This document shows positions 11,094 through 21,994 of a stretch of DNA of 64,000 nucleotides, in pieces (position 1 is the first letter of the stretch; the number at the start of each line of letters is the position of its first letter). The DNA comes from Impatiens glandulifera (Eukaryota; Streptophyta; Magnoliopsida; Ericales; Balsaminaceae), in NCBI RefSeq assembly GCF_907164915.1, contig NC_061867.1, positions 33,353,751 through 33,417,750 of the forward strand. Reading direction: 5' to 3'. The translations under genes and the position numbers were made by a program. A model generated the notes under the pieces. That model saw nothing but the letters and a program-made list of their open reading frames with translations. It was not told the DNA's origin and did not search any database.

Positions 11094-14000
11094 TGGGACG
11101 TGATAGTGCACTCTTTGTCCATATGATTCAGGTCGATTTCGAGGAGATTCAATAAAACAGAACGGAGGAGGTTCAAAGGCTGATGGATTTAATCAAGAAC
11201 TCGGGGCTGGAGTTCTTCCTTGGAGGACCTTTCGTCCTACATCAAGATGAAGTTATGGTGTTCTTCGAGAATGCCAAACTCCAGAAGAGGATCATCCATG
11301 CAATAGTGGGAAGTAACAACTTCCAGATCACAGAGGAGATTTTTGTACAGGCCCTTCGTCTTCCAACAGAGGGGCGGGACTTTCTGTCCAACTTATCAAA
11401 AGAGGCGGCTTTGGAGATTCAGAAGAAGATCTACAACTCGGATGAACTAGTAGAGTTCACCGCAAAGAAAAGTACCTTAAAATTCGAATGTCGGATACTA
11501 CTCGACATCATCGTTAAAACCATCCAAGGAAAATGAAGTAATTTCGACAATCTTACCCAGTCCAAATTCGAAATGATGGCCGGAATTATTCGCGGCGACA
11601 AAATAAACTAGGTCGGTGCCCTGTTTGAAATTCTATGTGAGATGGTGGTTGGGAAGAAGGATCGGTCCTTAGGATATGTGGTGCAGATAGGCAAGATTAT
11701 GACCCACCTTCCGATTCCAATAACTCTGGGTACTGTCCTCCCTAAAAATAAAATTCTTAATTCTTTGAATATTAGGAAGATGATGAATCGATCTGGAAAG
11801 GTTAAGGCACCAAGAGAGAGGGCACCGAAAGAAACTGAATTGAAAGCTAAGAAGCATAAGGATAAAGAAACCAAGGAAAAGGCAAAGAATGGAAAGAAGT
11901 CAGTGGCTGAGAAATAGGTTAGTCAGTCAACCGACACCGAAAGAACACCCTCTGGATACCCTTCGGGTCGGCCAACCACGCGACATCTCCTAATCCCACT
12001 CCCGTTGAGGAGGTTCCTATTTCCAATCCGGCTGATGAGTAGATTCGCGTCGAACCTGTTCAAAACTCGAAAGTTCCTCCTACTCTTGAGGAATCATCGG
12101 CCAACATAACCGACCGATCTAAATAAAAAGAAGCTTCTAATCCTGAGTTAAGTACCCCTAATCCAGATACTACCTCTATACCTAGTACATCCGATATTCA
12201 ACATGTTGGGCTTGCGGCTTTAGAGGTCCAATAGAGAATGTCAGAAATTATTGATAATGTTGTAGAAGATATCAATCGGTTGGATGAAACTGATGTGACG
12301 AGTAACCAAGTTGAGACCGGTCAGACAGCTGAAATTGACCGGGAAGACAATGGTGAGAAAGCCAATGAGACGGCTATAAGAAATGCTGAACAAACCGACG
12401 AGACGGTAAAAGAAAATGAAGAAGAGAGGTTGGGTGAACACTCTTCGGCACATGAGAGTGCCCATACCGGTGGAGGCCCAACCGGTCCGGTTGGTGAAGA
12501 AAACCTTTCAATCGGACATGATCAAAATCCAACTAAGGAGGAGACGGCTAAAAATACAGTCATTCCGAAATCTGAAATTCCGAACTTTAAGATGACTAAT
12601 GACAGGGCCGATGAAATTTTTGATGGCGTCCTCAAAATGGTTGCGAAAGACGCTCATGATCTATCAATCTCGTTCTATGAACGGTAGAGACTAAGGATTG
12701 AAACATTATTTAAGGACATGCTCCTAGGTCATTCCGAAGCCGACAGGTGGTCCATGTTAATAAACTTGGACAGATAGGTGACCGAGCTCGCCAAAACTTC
12801 ATCCATAGCGTTGGCCATGTGAAAGGCAACGTTGATAGAAACCAACGCAAAATTAAAAGTACTAACCTCAACAATGGAAATCGCCTATCAAAATCATAAG
12901 GTTAATGGTGGAGTACCTGGGTAGATAAGAGCGTGTTAGATGCACTGGAATCGGTTATGGAGAGACTTCAAGCCGATATAAAGAGGATGGAGGAAGAAAC
13001 CGAGAGGAATGTTGCAATGTACTACACTCCGGTTGAAGAGGGTGACCGACACGGGAAAAAGCCTGAACAAACAATTTTTGAGGTCGGTTAATCATCCAGA
13101 CCAGCAAGGGATGAACATGAAGAAAGAGAACCGAAATCTCCTTCTACGTCCCAAGAAAATGATGGAGCAACGACTTCTCCATCCACCGCAAATTTCCAAG
13201 GCAAGGACACAACTGTTGATAAATCTCCATCGGGTAAGTCTACAAACACTCCAAGATAGACCGACCCTACTCTATCGTTATCGGTTCATTCTACGCCTCT
13301 GGCCCAACATCAAGTGTTTCATTTTCAGATGAAATGAAGGCGTTCATCCAGAAAACGGTTCAGGATTCCATAGCCTTGTGGTAGGCATCTCTAGACGCTA
13401 AGGTTTCATTGTGGAACGCATCCTTGGCAGCTAGGGCTTCTTCAACTGAGTCTAAAATTGAAAATGTTGAAAAAGTCATATCTCAAACACTTGAGATGGT
13501 GCAAGCCATGTCGGTCCAGATAGATGAGTTGGCAAGAGTCAAAGTCGTTGCCAACGAAGAACAAATCCGAAGAGATGAAGAAACGACCAGAAAGATTCTG
13601 ACTGATGAGGAGGAAACGGTTCGTCTAGCCAAGGAAACCGTACTTATTGATGCACAGTTAGCTCAGAAAATTCAAGACGACGAGGATAATCTTGAAGTGG
13701 CTGTACAAGCAAATGATGATGCGGCTAGAAACATTCAGCAACAAGATATCCTAGTCGGGGCAAATGAAGAAATGAAACGGACATCCACTCTGATTGCCAA
13801 AAAGACAAGGGCTCAAGCAAAGAAAAGAAAAAGAGAACAAGCAACAACAGTTCTAGTCGGTGCCGCACAGACAAATATTCAGACGACTGCGATTCCAGTC
13901 GGTCCTTTCAATTATCCAACCGCTGAAGAAGAAGAGGAAGATGTTGTAGCTCTAAATCCAAGAAAGCGCCGATCTGCAATTTCCACCACACTGATTTCAC

Positions 14001-14252
14001 CAGTTACAATTCAATCTGTCTGCTCAAGTGCCCGGTCAAATCAAGGAACTAGAGCGGACGCGGTCGAACAATTTATGCAAAGTCAGATCCTCACCATTCC
14101 AAGGTCATGCTCAACCGATGAGACATCAACAGTCGGCTAGATTCTCAGGTCAACTGGATGGGAATTTCGAAGATCCCACTACTCTAGGAACGGGTTTCGT
14201 ATATAGATGGGACCACGACATGGTCAATAAACCGGACAAAGGGGGCCAATAA
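11094..14252 (+). pseudogene. Accessory ORF (aORF) B, broken
   Basis: This is the second aORF copy, directly downstream of element A's 3' LTR. ATG at 11,094 starts MGRDSALFVHMIQVDF, alignable with aORF A, but a TAA follows within about 20 codons. The conserved N-terminal domain is clear at 11,183-11,536 (FFLGGPFVLHQDEV, then LRLPTEGRDF) and continues in frame fragments to about 11,760. A Lys/Arg/Glu-rich segment (11,760-11,917), a Glu-rich middle (12,238-12,687) and a 243-codon helical, coiled-coil-like C-terminal part (13,409-14,140) with a basic cluster KKRKREQ follow. No RGG tail is seen. Multiple stops make it a pseudogene. Function is unknown. Confidence 0.55.
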
Positions 14253-14416
14253 TATCTTAACCTTAAGCTTTCCATTTCAAATATTTATATATAGTGTCTT
14301 ATAATTGTAACTTATGATATTTTAGAAATTTATATTATTCGGTTTAAGCCTATACATATAATATGACTTACGATTATTTTTTTTTGGAAATTATGACATT
14401 TTTTTTGAAAAATATC

Positions 14417-14430
14417 AAAAAGGGAGAAAT
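14417..14430 (+). other. Upstream polypurine tract of element B
   Basis: CAAAAAGGGAGAAAT is nearly identical to the tract that borders the LTR at 14,599. Multiple polypurine tracts before the 3' LTR are a recognised hallmark of the Sirevirus lineage. Confidence 0.6.
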
Positions 14431-14584
14431 TGTTAAGTATATAAAAAATATTTCATACAAAATTCTTTCCCAAATAAAGTTTTCCTTCAATCAAACTGAT
14501 TTTCCAAAAACTGGCCAAATAAATAAAAGTTTTTTTCAAACCGGCCATCGATTACAGGGTTTTGAATATTTAACTTAAATAATC

Positions 14585-14598
14585 AAAAAGGGAGAAAT
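14585..14598 (+). other. Polypurine tract bordering the element B LTR
   Basis: AAAAAGGGAGAAAT ends at the TGTTAG start of the LTR. It is the second of two near-identical tracts about 170 bp apart. Confidence 0.75.
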
Positions 14599-15837
14599 TG
14601 TTAGAAAAACTAGATAGTTAATTAATAAGTAATTAACTATCTAAAAGAACTTAAAGTAATTCAACTCTATGTGCAGGTACATACCTTCAACCTGGCCGGT
14701 CAAATTTATTCTCCCGAAACAGGATAAACCGAAACAACTTACTCATATCATCAGAAGACCGGTTCGGATAGAATTCAGGACCGGTCAATCTATCAACCGA
14801 CATGTGTCCGGTCAGACCAAATTCAAAGTGCAACATATATTTTCACCGGACAGTGTTAGATCAAAACATGGATACAAAGGTAGTTGACATGTCGATACAA
14901 ACATATATTCTTCAGAATGTGCAGAGGAAGATCTTCAAAGGTTCAGACTGCATCATTTGTATTCTGAAACAAGTCCTCTGATTAGACTGAAGGAAACTAT
15001 CAGATGAATAATTACCGGATTTTGTATAAATCCAGAAGCAACCTCCAAACAGCAGACATCTGGCCAATATACAGTTGCCAAGTGTATAAAAACACAAACG
15101 TACAAGTTACCTAATTCAAGCTGGCACGACATCATCATTTGGGAAGCTTCCACCAGATTTCTAATCCTTTGATCAATCATCGAAGAGAGATAAATATGAC
15201 CGTTGTCATATTTTCACTATAAAAGGAAACTAAAAGGCTGAAGAAAAGCCTCTTCTTCGACCCGATTCTTGTGTTCATCTAAACTTTGAACTCTAAATCT
15301 TGCGAATATATTTTGATAAATCTCCAAAGCTATTGAGTGATAAGAACAAACTGAAAAGTTCTGTGTATTTACATCATTTGTAAAAGTGGATTACAATATT
15401 GTGTGATTGTTGTAAAGTGAACATCGAGCATTAAGTAAGACTCAATCGTGTATTGTATTGTGTTGTTAATTATTCCTTAGTGAATATTCTTCTCATTGTT
15501 TGAGAAGAAGGGGTGACGTAGGAGTTTTACCTTCGAACATCCATAAAATTTGTATGGTGTGTTCTTTACTTATTTTCGGTCACCAAACCAACCGAACCGA
15601 CTTCCCATCATTCTAACCGATCCTTCTCTACTCTCCTCTTTAACCGATCCGTGTGTGTTGCTTCAGGCTAAAACAAACATTTCCTCCCTTGAACTCAATT
15701 CAAGAGTTTGTGATAGTTTGTGTAGTGTTAAGACCAATGTTAGTTCTTAACTAGATTATTGCCAACCGTTGTGTGTGTTTTAAGCGGTCTCCCTTTAGTC
15801 GGACCCTAGTCCCCTATCGGCGATCCCGATCCTAATA
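14599..15837 (+). mobile_element. LTR of element B
   Basis: Starts TGTTAGAAAAACTAG and ends CCTAATA (expected CCTAACA). Copies of the same LTR family occur in the minus orientation at 18,483-19,691 and 20,653-21,876. It contains the palindrome AAATATGAC-CGTT-GTCATATTT at 15,192-15,213 and a TATA box, TATAAAAG, at 15,218. At its end it directly abuts a minus-strand integrase fragment instead of a PBS. Confidence 0.8.
15192..15226 (+). promoter_or_regulatory. LTR core promoter: palindrome plus TATA box
   Basis: A perfect 9-bp inverted repeat with a CGTT loop sits 4 bp upstream of CTATAAAAGG. The module is repeated in the inverted LTR at 19,067-19,100. A decayed version lies at 21,258-21,292, also beside a TATA box. 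Confidence 0.6.
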
Positions 15838-16318
15838 GTTTGTAAATTCAGTTCCTCTATCACTTCTAATGCTATTTATTCGTATTGATTTCTAATTTTT
15901 TAATCTTCTAAGTAGTTTAATCAATTATAGAGTAGCTATATTTTTAGAAACCAAAAATATCACCCAAGTGAATCTAGAGTAATCATTAATAACAACCATA
16001 GTATAATGCATATCGCCTAGGCTTGTGACCTTAACCGGTCCAAATAAGTCCATATGAAGCAATTCTAAACATCCGTTAGATAGATAACTCCCTTTAATTT
16101 TAAAAGTTGCCTTTATTTGTTTCCCCGTTTGACATGAAGAACATACTTTATCTTTTGCAAAATAACATTAATGTTTTTGAAGTTCAAGTGGTTTAACCGT
16201 TTATGCCAAAGTCAGTTTAAATCATTTTTAGCTATCATGCAGACCGAGTTTTAAGTTTTAGTTTTCCAGTCTACTTTGAAAGATTTCTTAACCTATATCC
16301 GGTTAATAAAATGCTACA
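15838..16318 (-). pseudogene. Copia integrase N-terminal half, truncated
   Basis: Read on the minus strand, this continues from protease into the gag-pre-integrase motif (LWHKRLNHLNFKNI) and the integrase core (LLHMDLFGPV, VINDYSRFTWV, then SDRGTEFTN). It stops at the junction with the element B LTR. Several stops and frameshifts are present. The missing C-terminal integrase half, with RT and RNase H, appears in the opposite orientation from 21,995. Confidence 0.7.
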
Positions 16319-16700
16319 TTAAGAATTCTTAACTAAACATGCATGTTTGTGAAATTCAACCGTATATCCTACATCACACATTTGATTAATACTTCGCAAG
16401 TTAAAATGCAAGTTTTCAACAAGAAGTACATTATTTATAGTTATGTTGCCATGGACAATCTTACCCTTGCCCACAACTCTACCTTTAGAGTTATCTCTGA
16501 AAATGATCATTGTAATGGCTTCCTGAACAATATCGGTTAACAGCCTGCAGTTTCCGGTCATATGTCTGGAACAACCGCTGTCCAAATACCATTCCGAGTT
16601 TCCTAATCGCTTGTTCTTCTTAATATGCAAAAATAAATATTTACACCTATTTGGTACCCACATTTACTTGGGTCCGTGGTTGATTAGTCCCTTGGGAATC
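16319..16700 (-). pseudogene. Copia aspartic protease fragment
   Basis: The 114-codon minus-strand frame starts MWVPNRCKYLF and contains the protease signature YLDSGCSRHMTG, with catalytic Asp in DSG, then a typical flap region. The protease would cleave the Gag-Pol polyprotein. It is followed downstream by the integrase fragment. Confidence 0.8.
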
Positions 16701-18438
16701 CATACTTTAATTAGTCGGATGACTTTCCCAGTAGTGGTTTTAATTATTTCACTAGTACTTGGCTTGACATCTCTTTGTCTGCCAGTGAATACCTCATTGT
16801 GTCATGGTGGTGAATGTTAATTTGTTCTATATGAATGTTTACCGATTTCTTTTCTCACCGACCGGTTGGCTTTCATTCTCTCAGGATGAAGCCATTTAGC
16901 TGTGTCGGTTAGACTTACATATTTAATTTTATTATCCAGTTATGTGTCATGATCTGTCTCAGTATCGGTTGAACTACTCTTAACAAAGCTTATGAATGGA
17001 AGCTTGTTCTTGTTGAGATTCAACTCTTTGGAATGTTTCCGTTTAGCCAATTTACCGTCTTTATATCCAAGGGAAAACTTGCATTTGGGATGTCTTTGGT
17101 AGGTAGACATCTGTCTTACAACTTCACTGGACTTCTTTCAAGCATCCATGATATATTTAGATCTTTCATTTTCTTCAGCTAAGGATTGAACTGTCTCCTT
17201 GAGCTTCTCATTCTCATAGGATAGTTCAATCATTTCATTGGTCTTGGTTCCACTCGACTCACCGGTTTGGAAGTTACTCGGTTGATCGGTGTGAACATTC
17301 AGCTAGGTTGGTACAAGTGCAGACAGGTTCTTGAACTCAATGACCATGTCATTCAGTGCAGTGACCAGATCTTTTTTAGTAAACTCTTCAGAAGAGAAAT
17401 CAAATACTTATTCCTCCTTAGCCATGAGGCAAGGGAATCATTCGTCATCGATTTCTGAGTCGGTATGAGCCCAAAATCTCCCACTATCGTCGGTTATCAA
17501 TGCCTTCTGAACTTCCTTGTTTTCACCAGATTACTGATGTTCACCCCTTTGGTTGTTGTCAGTCAGTCTTCGGTCATCTCTTCTTAGTCTTCTTCACTCC
17601 GACCTTTAGTGACCTAAAGCATTACAATTAAAACATCTAACGTTAAATTTATCACCGTAGTTGTAGTTGTAGTTGTTTGATTATTGATTATTCTTTATGA
17701 ATTTTCCGAATTTTCTCGCATGCATAGCCATCGCATCCTCAATAAACTGTTCAGCGGTTTGACCTGGTGACAGGACGTTTGGTTCAAAGGATGTCACCAA
17801 AGCTATGGTTGCGGTTAATGTTGAGGCTTCATCTTCGATCCGAGATCTCATCTCAAACTCGTATGCCTTCAAGTCTTCAAACACATCGTGCAGTTTCATT
17901 TGTCCGAGGAAGTTAGATTCTCGCATCACCATGGTTTTTATGTCCCAAGCACTAGGAAGAGATCTTAATGCTTTGACAATAGTTTCCTTGTTGTCATACT
18001 TCTTTCCAAGTGTAGATAACTCATTCACCACATTTGTGAACCGATCATTAAACTCCTTCATGGTTTCACCTGGCCTCATTTTGATATTCTTAAACTTCTG
18101 AGTTGCCTCCAGTATTTTGTTCTTTCATTTCCCTCATGAAGTTGAGTCACCGTTTCCCAGGCTTTCTTTGCAGTCATGCAATCTCTGACTTTCATGAACG
18201 TGTTTCTGTCTAGAGATTTGAAGATATGCCTCATGCAATGGTTGTCTAGGTTGTTTCTTCTCCTACCTTCAGCTGTCCATTCACCTTTCTCTTTCTCGAT
18301 CTTTATCGGACCTTCTTTAAAGATGGTCATCATTTTATCATCCATGGTAATCAGATGTAGATACATCTGAATCTTCCAGTCGAAAAACGCCTCATTTTCT
18401 AGCAAAGGGGGCTTCTCATTGTGAGTCATGTTTTCCAT
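16701..18438 (-). pseudogene. Copia gag with decayed zinc knuckle and linker
   Basis: The likely start is the ATG at 18,438 (MENMTHNEKPPLLENEAFF). The first segment (to 18,076) carries UBN2-type gag motifs (FDWKIQMYLHLI, GEWTAEGRRRNNLD). A frameshift near 18,080 leads to the second segment (18,079-17,681: MRPGETMKEFNDRF). The knuckle near 17,590-17,630 reads CFNCNALGH but its last Cys is lost to a TGA. The linker to protease (17,580-16,700) is heavily decayed. It is the same lineage as element A's gag but distinct in sequence. Confidence 0.75.
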
Positions 18439-18468
18439 CTTTGTGTTGCTTGAGTGTTGTGACAAGCT

Positions 18469-18480
18469 GCTCTAATACCA
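18469..18480 (-). other. Primer-binding site (initiator Met tRNA)
   Basis: The minus strand reads TGGTATTAGAGC, two bases after the LTR end CCTAACA. One mismatch from the usual copia PBS. Confidence 0.85.
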
Positions 18481-18482
18481 CT

Positions 18483-19691
18483 TGTTAGGATCGTGATCGC
18501 CGATAGGGGACCGGGGTCTGGCTAAAGGAGACCGCTTAAAATACACACAACGGTTGACGCTAATTCGGTTAAGAATTAACATCAGTCTTAACACTACACG
18601 GACTTTCACAAACTCTTGAACCGAGTTTAAGGGCGGAAATGTTTGTTTCAGCCTAAAGCAACACACACGGATCGGTTAGAATGAGGGGAAACCGGTTCGG
18701 TTATTTTGGTGACCGAAAATAAATGAAGAACACAAGACATAGATTTTATGGATGTTCGGAGATGAAACTCCTACGTCACCCCTTCTTCTCAAACAATGAG
18801 AAGGATATTCACTATGGAATATTCAACCACACAATACAACACACAATCGAGTCTTATTTTCTACTCGATGTTCACTTTACAACACTCACACAGTATTGTA
18901 ATATACTTTTACAAATATGCAAATACAAAGAACTTTTCAGTTCGTTCTTATCCTCAATAGCTTTGTACATTTCTCAAAGTATGTTCGTAAGATTCTGAAT
19001 CCTGAGCTAGAGAGTCAGCGCAAGAAAAAGGTCGAAGAAGATATTTTTCTTCAGCCCTTTAGCTTCCTTTTATAGTTGAAATATGACAACGGTCATATTT
19101 CTCTCTCTTAAATGATTGGTCAAAGGATCAGCAATCCGGTGAAAGCTTCCCAAATGATAATTGCGGGCTAGCTTGAATTAGGTAACTTGTACGTTTGTGT
19201 TTTTGTACACTTGGCAGCTGTTCATTTGCCGGCTTCCTGTTCCTTGAAGGTTGCTTCTGGATCTGTACCAAATCTGGGAACTGTTCATCTGACAGCTTCC
19301 TTCAGTCTAATCAGCAGACTTGTTGCAGAAGACAAGTGACGTAGTCTGAATCTTTGAAGATCTTCCTCTGCACATTCCGAGGAATATATGTTTGCATCAA
19401 CACGTCAACTGCCATTGTATCCATATTTTGATCTTGTTTTGATTTAACACTGTCCGGTGAAAATATATGTTGCTCTTAGAATTTGATCTGACCGGACACA
19501 TGTCGATTGGTGACTTGATCGGTCCTGAATTCTAGCCGAGCCGGACTTCCGAGAATATGAATAAGTTATTTCGGAAGAATAGTTTTGACCGGCCAAGTTG
19601 AAAATATGTACCTGCACATAGAGTTGAAATTTAATTAAGTTCTTTTAGATAGTTAATTACTTATTAATTAACTTATCTAATTTTTCTAACA
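18483..19691 (-). mobile_element. 5' LTR of the minus-strand copia half element
   Basis: Read on the minus strand it starts TGTTAGAAAAATTAG and ends GATCCTAACA. It then leads into PBS, gag, protease and integrase in the normal order. It is an inverted copy of the LTR at 14,599-15,837, so the two LTRs and the DNA between them form a potential 5-kb foldback. Confidence 0.85.
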
Positions 19692-20652
19692 GTAACAGTC
19701 AGTCTTTCCTTTGAACAATGATAGATATAGATCTTCACATTATTTGAGACTATTTCATTTTTCACATGATTATATTCATGCTTATATGACAAACATTGTC
19801 CAGTTATCTCATGTTGACTGGAAAAATGAAATTACCGAATTTATAGTGTAATTAATCGGTTGGCTTTTTATATAGATAAGTTATTCTGTTATGAAGAAAT
19901 ACCGCTTCTGCTTGAAGAAGAAAATTGTTAGGCGGCAGTTATTGAGTTTATAAAATAATCAATCTTTTATATCCGATTCACTTAGGCCGCTTAATTTATT
20001 TATAGTTATTTCGGGAAAGTAGTTTAGTCAATATCAACCGGAGACAACTGTCCGATTTTATATACTTGATTTTCTTTCTTTCTGATCTTTTATGCACATA
20101 ACAAATGCATGTTAAAGTCTAACCGGTTTTTAACAAGAATACAAATATTTGAAAGATCTGAACAGTTTTATAAAAGATGTCGAGAGCATGATTTGAGAAG
20201 CGCCAGCTTCTCCTTGAGATCATCCCCGATTTTTCATGCATGCAAGTCATGAGAAAATATTGTTTTCTAGAATTATGCAACAGCATCTAAGGAATAAGTT
20301 GACCGCTATCAGCAAGTCCCAAAATAAAACTAAAATAAGAGAACTTAGCTTCCTGTAGTGGCTTTGTGAAGATGTTGGCCACTTGATGTTCGGTTGAGAC
20401 ATACTCCAACTGGATATGCTTCTACTGCACATGCTCTCAGATGAAGTGATGCTTAATGTCAATGTGCTTGGTTCTCGAATGCAATACTGGATTATATATT
20501 ATCGCTATTACACTGATGTTGTCACAGAAAATTGGAGATTCCTCAGTCGTAATACCGAAGTCCCTTAGTTGTTGTTGAATCCATAGAAGTTGAGCACAGC
20601 AGCTGCCGGCTGCAAAATACTCTACTTTCGCTGTTAAAGTTGCAACTGATGT
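19692..20652 (-). pseudogene. Copia RNase H C-terminus and 3' spacer, minus strand
   Basis: Minus-strand reading from 20,650 gives the end of RNase H (TAKVEYFAAGSCCAQ..., EESPIFCDN, KHIDIKHHFI, VANIFTKPLQEAKF), parallel to the plus-strand copy at 23,930-24,290. After the stop comes a spacer with the GAGAAGC/GCTTCTC hairpin (20,194-20,211) and a degenerate form of the block that carries the G-box elsewhere (19,705-19,745). The LTR at 20,653 interrupts RNase H on one side and the LTR at 19,691 follows on the other. Confidence 0.7.
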
Positions 20653-21876
20653 TGTTAGGATCTAGGTCGCGGATGGGGAACCGGGGTCTGGTCGGTTTAG
20701 TACTTTCACTCAATGGTTGGTGCTTAATCCGGTTAGAGATTAACACCGGGTTTCAATACTACACAAACAGTCACAAACCCTTGAACCGAGTTCAAGTGCG
20801 GAAGTGATTTGTTTCAGGTTGAAGCAACACGTACACAAGATGAATAGAGATAGGTTTGGATAAAGTCGGTTTGGAATTTAGTAGGTCGGTTTGAGGTTAA
20901 GTAGATCGGTTGGGGTGATGTTAATCGGTTAGTATAAATCGGTTAAAACGTAGAGCCGGCAGAAAGTAAATAACAAGACAGATTTTTATGGATGTTCGGA
21001 GATAAAACTCCTACGTCACCCCTTCTTCTCGAAACCGCGAGAAGAATATTCACTAAGGAATACACAAACACAATATCCGATCGAGACTTATTTACTGCTC
21101 GATTAACACTCGTACAATTCTCACCGAAATTGTAATCTCACTTCAAATGCACACTTAAACTTTGAATCTTGTAGAGAGAGATAAACTTGTAATTAATAAC
21201 TCTTAGAACTTGTAGCTGGTGGAACTGGTAACTGTATTTACTCCTCTTCAGCTCCTTCTTTTATAGGTGAAATGTTCCAACGGTCACATTTCTTCTCCTT
21301 AAATCTGATTGGTTGAGCAGAGGTTCAATGTTTCAGACCTAGCGGTTTAGGCTTCCAATGCGTAGGTCAAACCGGCTAGGTTTGTCTTTTACTTAATATA
21401 GCAACTTTCGGTTGGACAATTGCCTGCACCTGGAAGGTTGCGCCTCTGACTTATCCCAGAGTGGAAAGATCTCTTTAGGCGATCTTATGCAGCATGTAGT
21501 GTATCACCGGACTTGTATGGATATGGAAATGTTATAGTCTGTTCCTTTGGTATCATCTTCCGCAGATACTCAAAGTATCTGTTTGCACCGATTTGTAAAT
21601 TGTACTTAATTTGATAGTTCTGACTTCTTTCTCTAAGTGGCTTTTTCCTCAGTTTTTCCGGTTGGATGCATTTCGGTTTAGGATGTCTACCAGTTGTTCA
21701 TAGCTTCAGGTTAACCGGATATCTTTCCGGTTTTTGATACATCCTCTACTTCTTCATCTAACCGGTCTTGTCTTCTTGACCACTCAGATTTTTGACCGAT
21801 CATGGTTCTTAACCGTTCCTGCACAGTGAGTTTATTTTTGTTAAGTTCTTGTTTTACCGGTCTAATTTATCTAACA
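20653..21876 (-). mobile_element. Minus-strand LTR interrupting RNase H
   Basis: Minus-strand ends are TGTTAGATAAATTAG and CTAGATCCTAACA. A polypurine tract (AAAAAAGAGAAAT, 21,877-21,891) precedes it, so it is a 3' LTR with its flank. It is the same family as the LTRs at 14,599 and 18,483 but visibly more diverged. No PBS follows its end. Instead it runs straight into RNase H sequence. Confidence 0.75.
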
Positions 21877-21994
21877 ATTTCTCTTTTTTGATTATTTTAT
21901 TTAAAATATTCAAAATTATGTAAGAAGTAAATTGTAGGCCGGTTGTTTTAAGAGTTTCTTTGCCCAGATTTTTGGAAAAGACTTAGAAAATTTT
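21877..21994 (-). other. Polypurine tract and 3' untranslated flank of the minus LTR
   Basis: The minus strand matches the AT-rich stretch before the LTR at 14,599 (CTTTCCCAAA..., CCGGCC..., TTTGAATATTT), ending in the purine tract. It stops where plus-strand integrase sequence begins near 21,995, which marks a rearrangement breakpoint. Confidence 0.6.
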
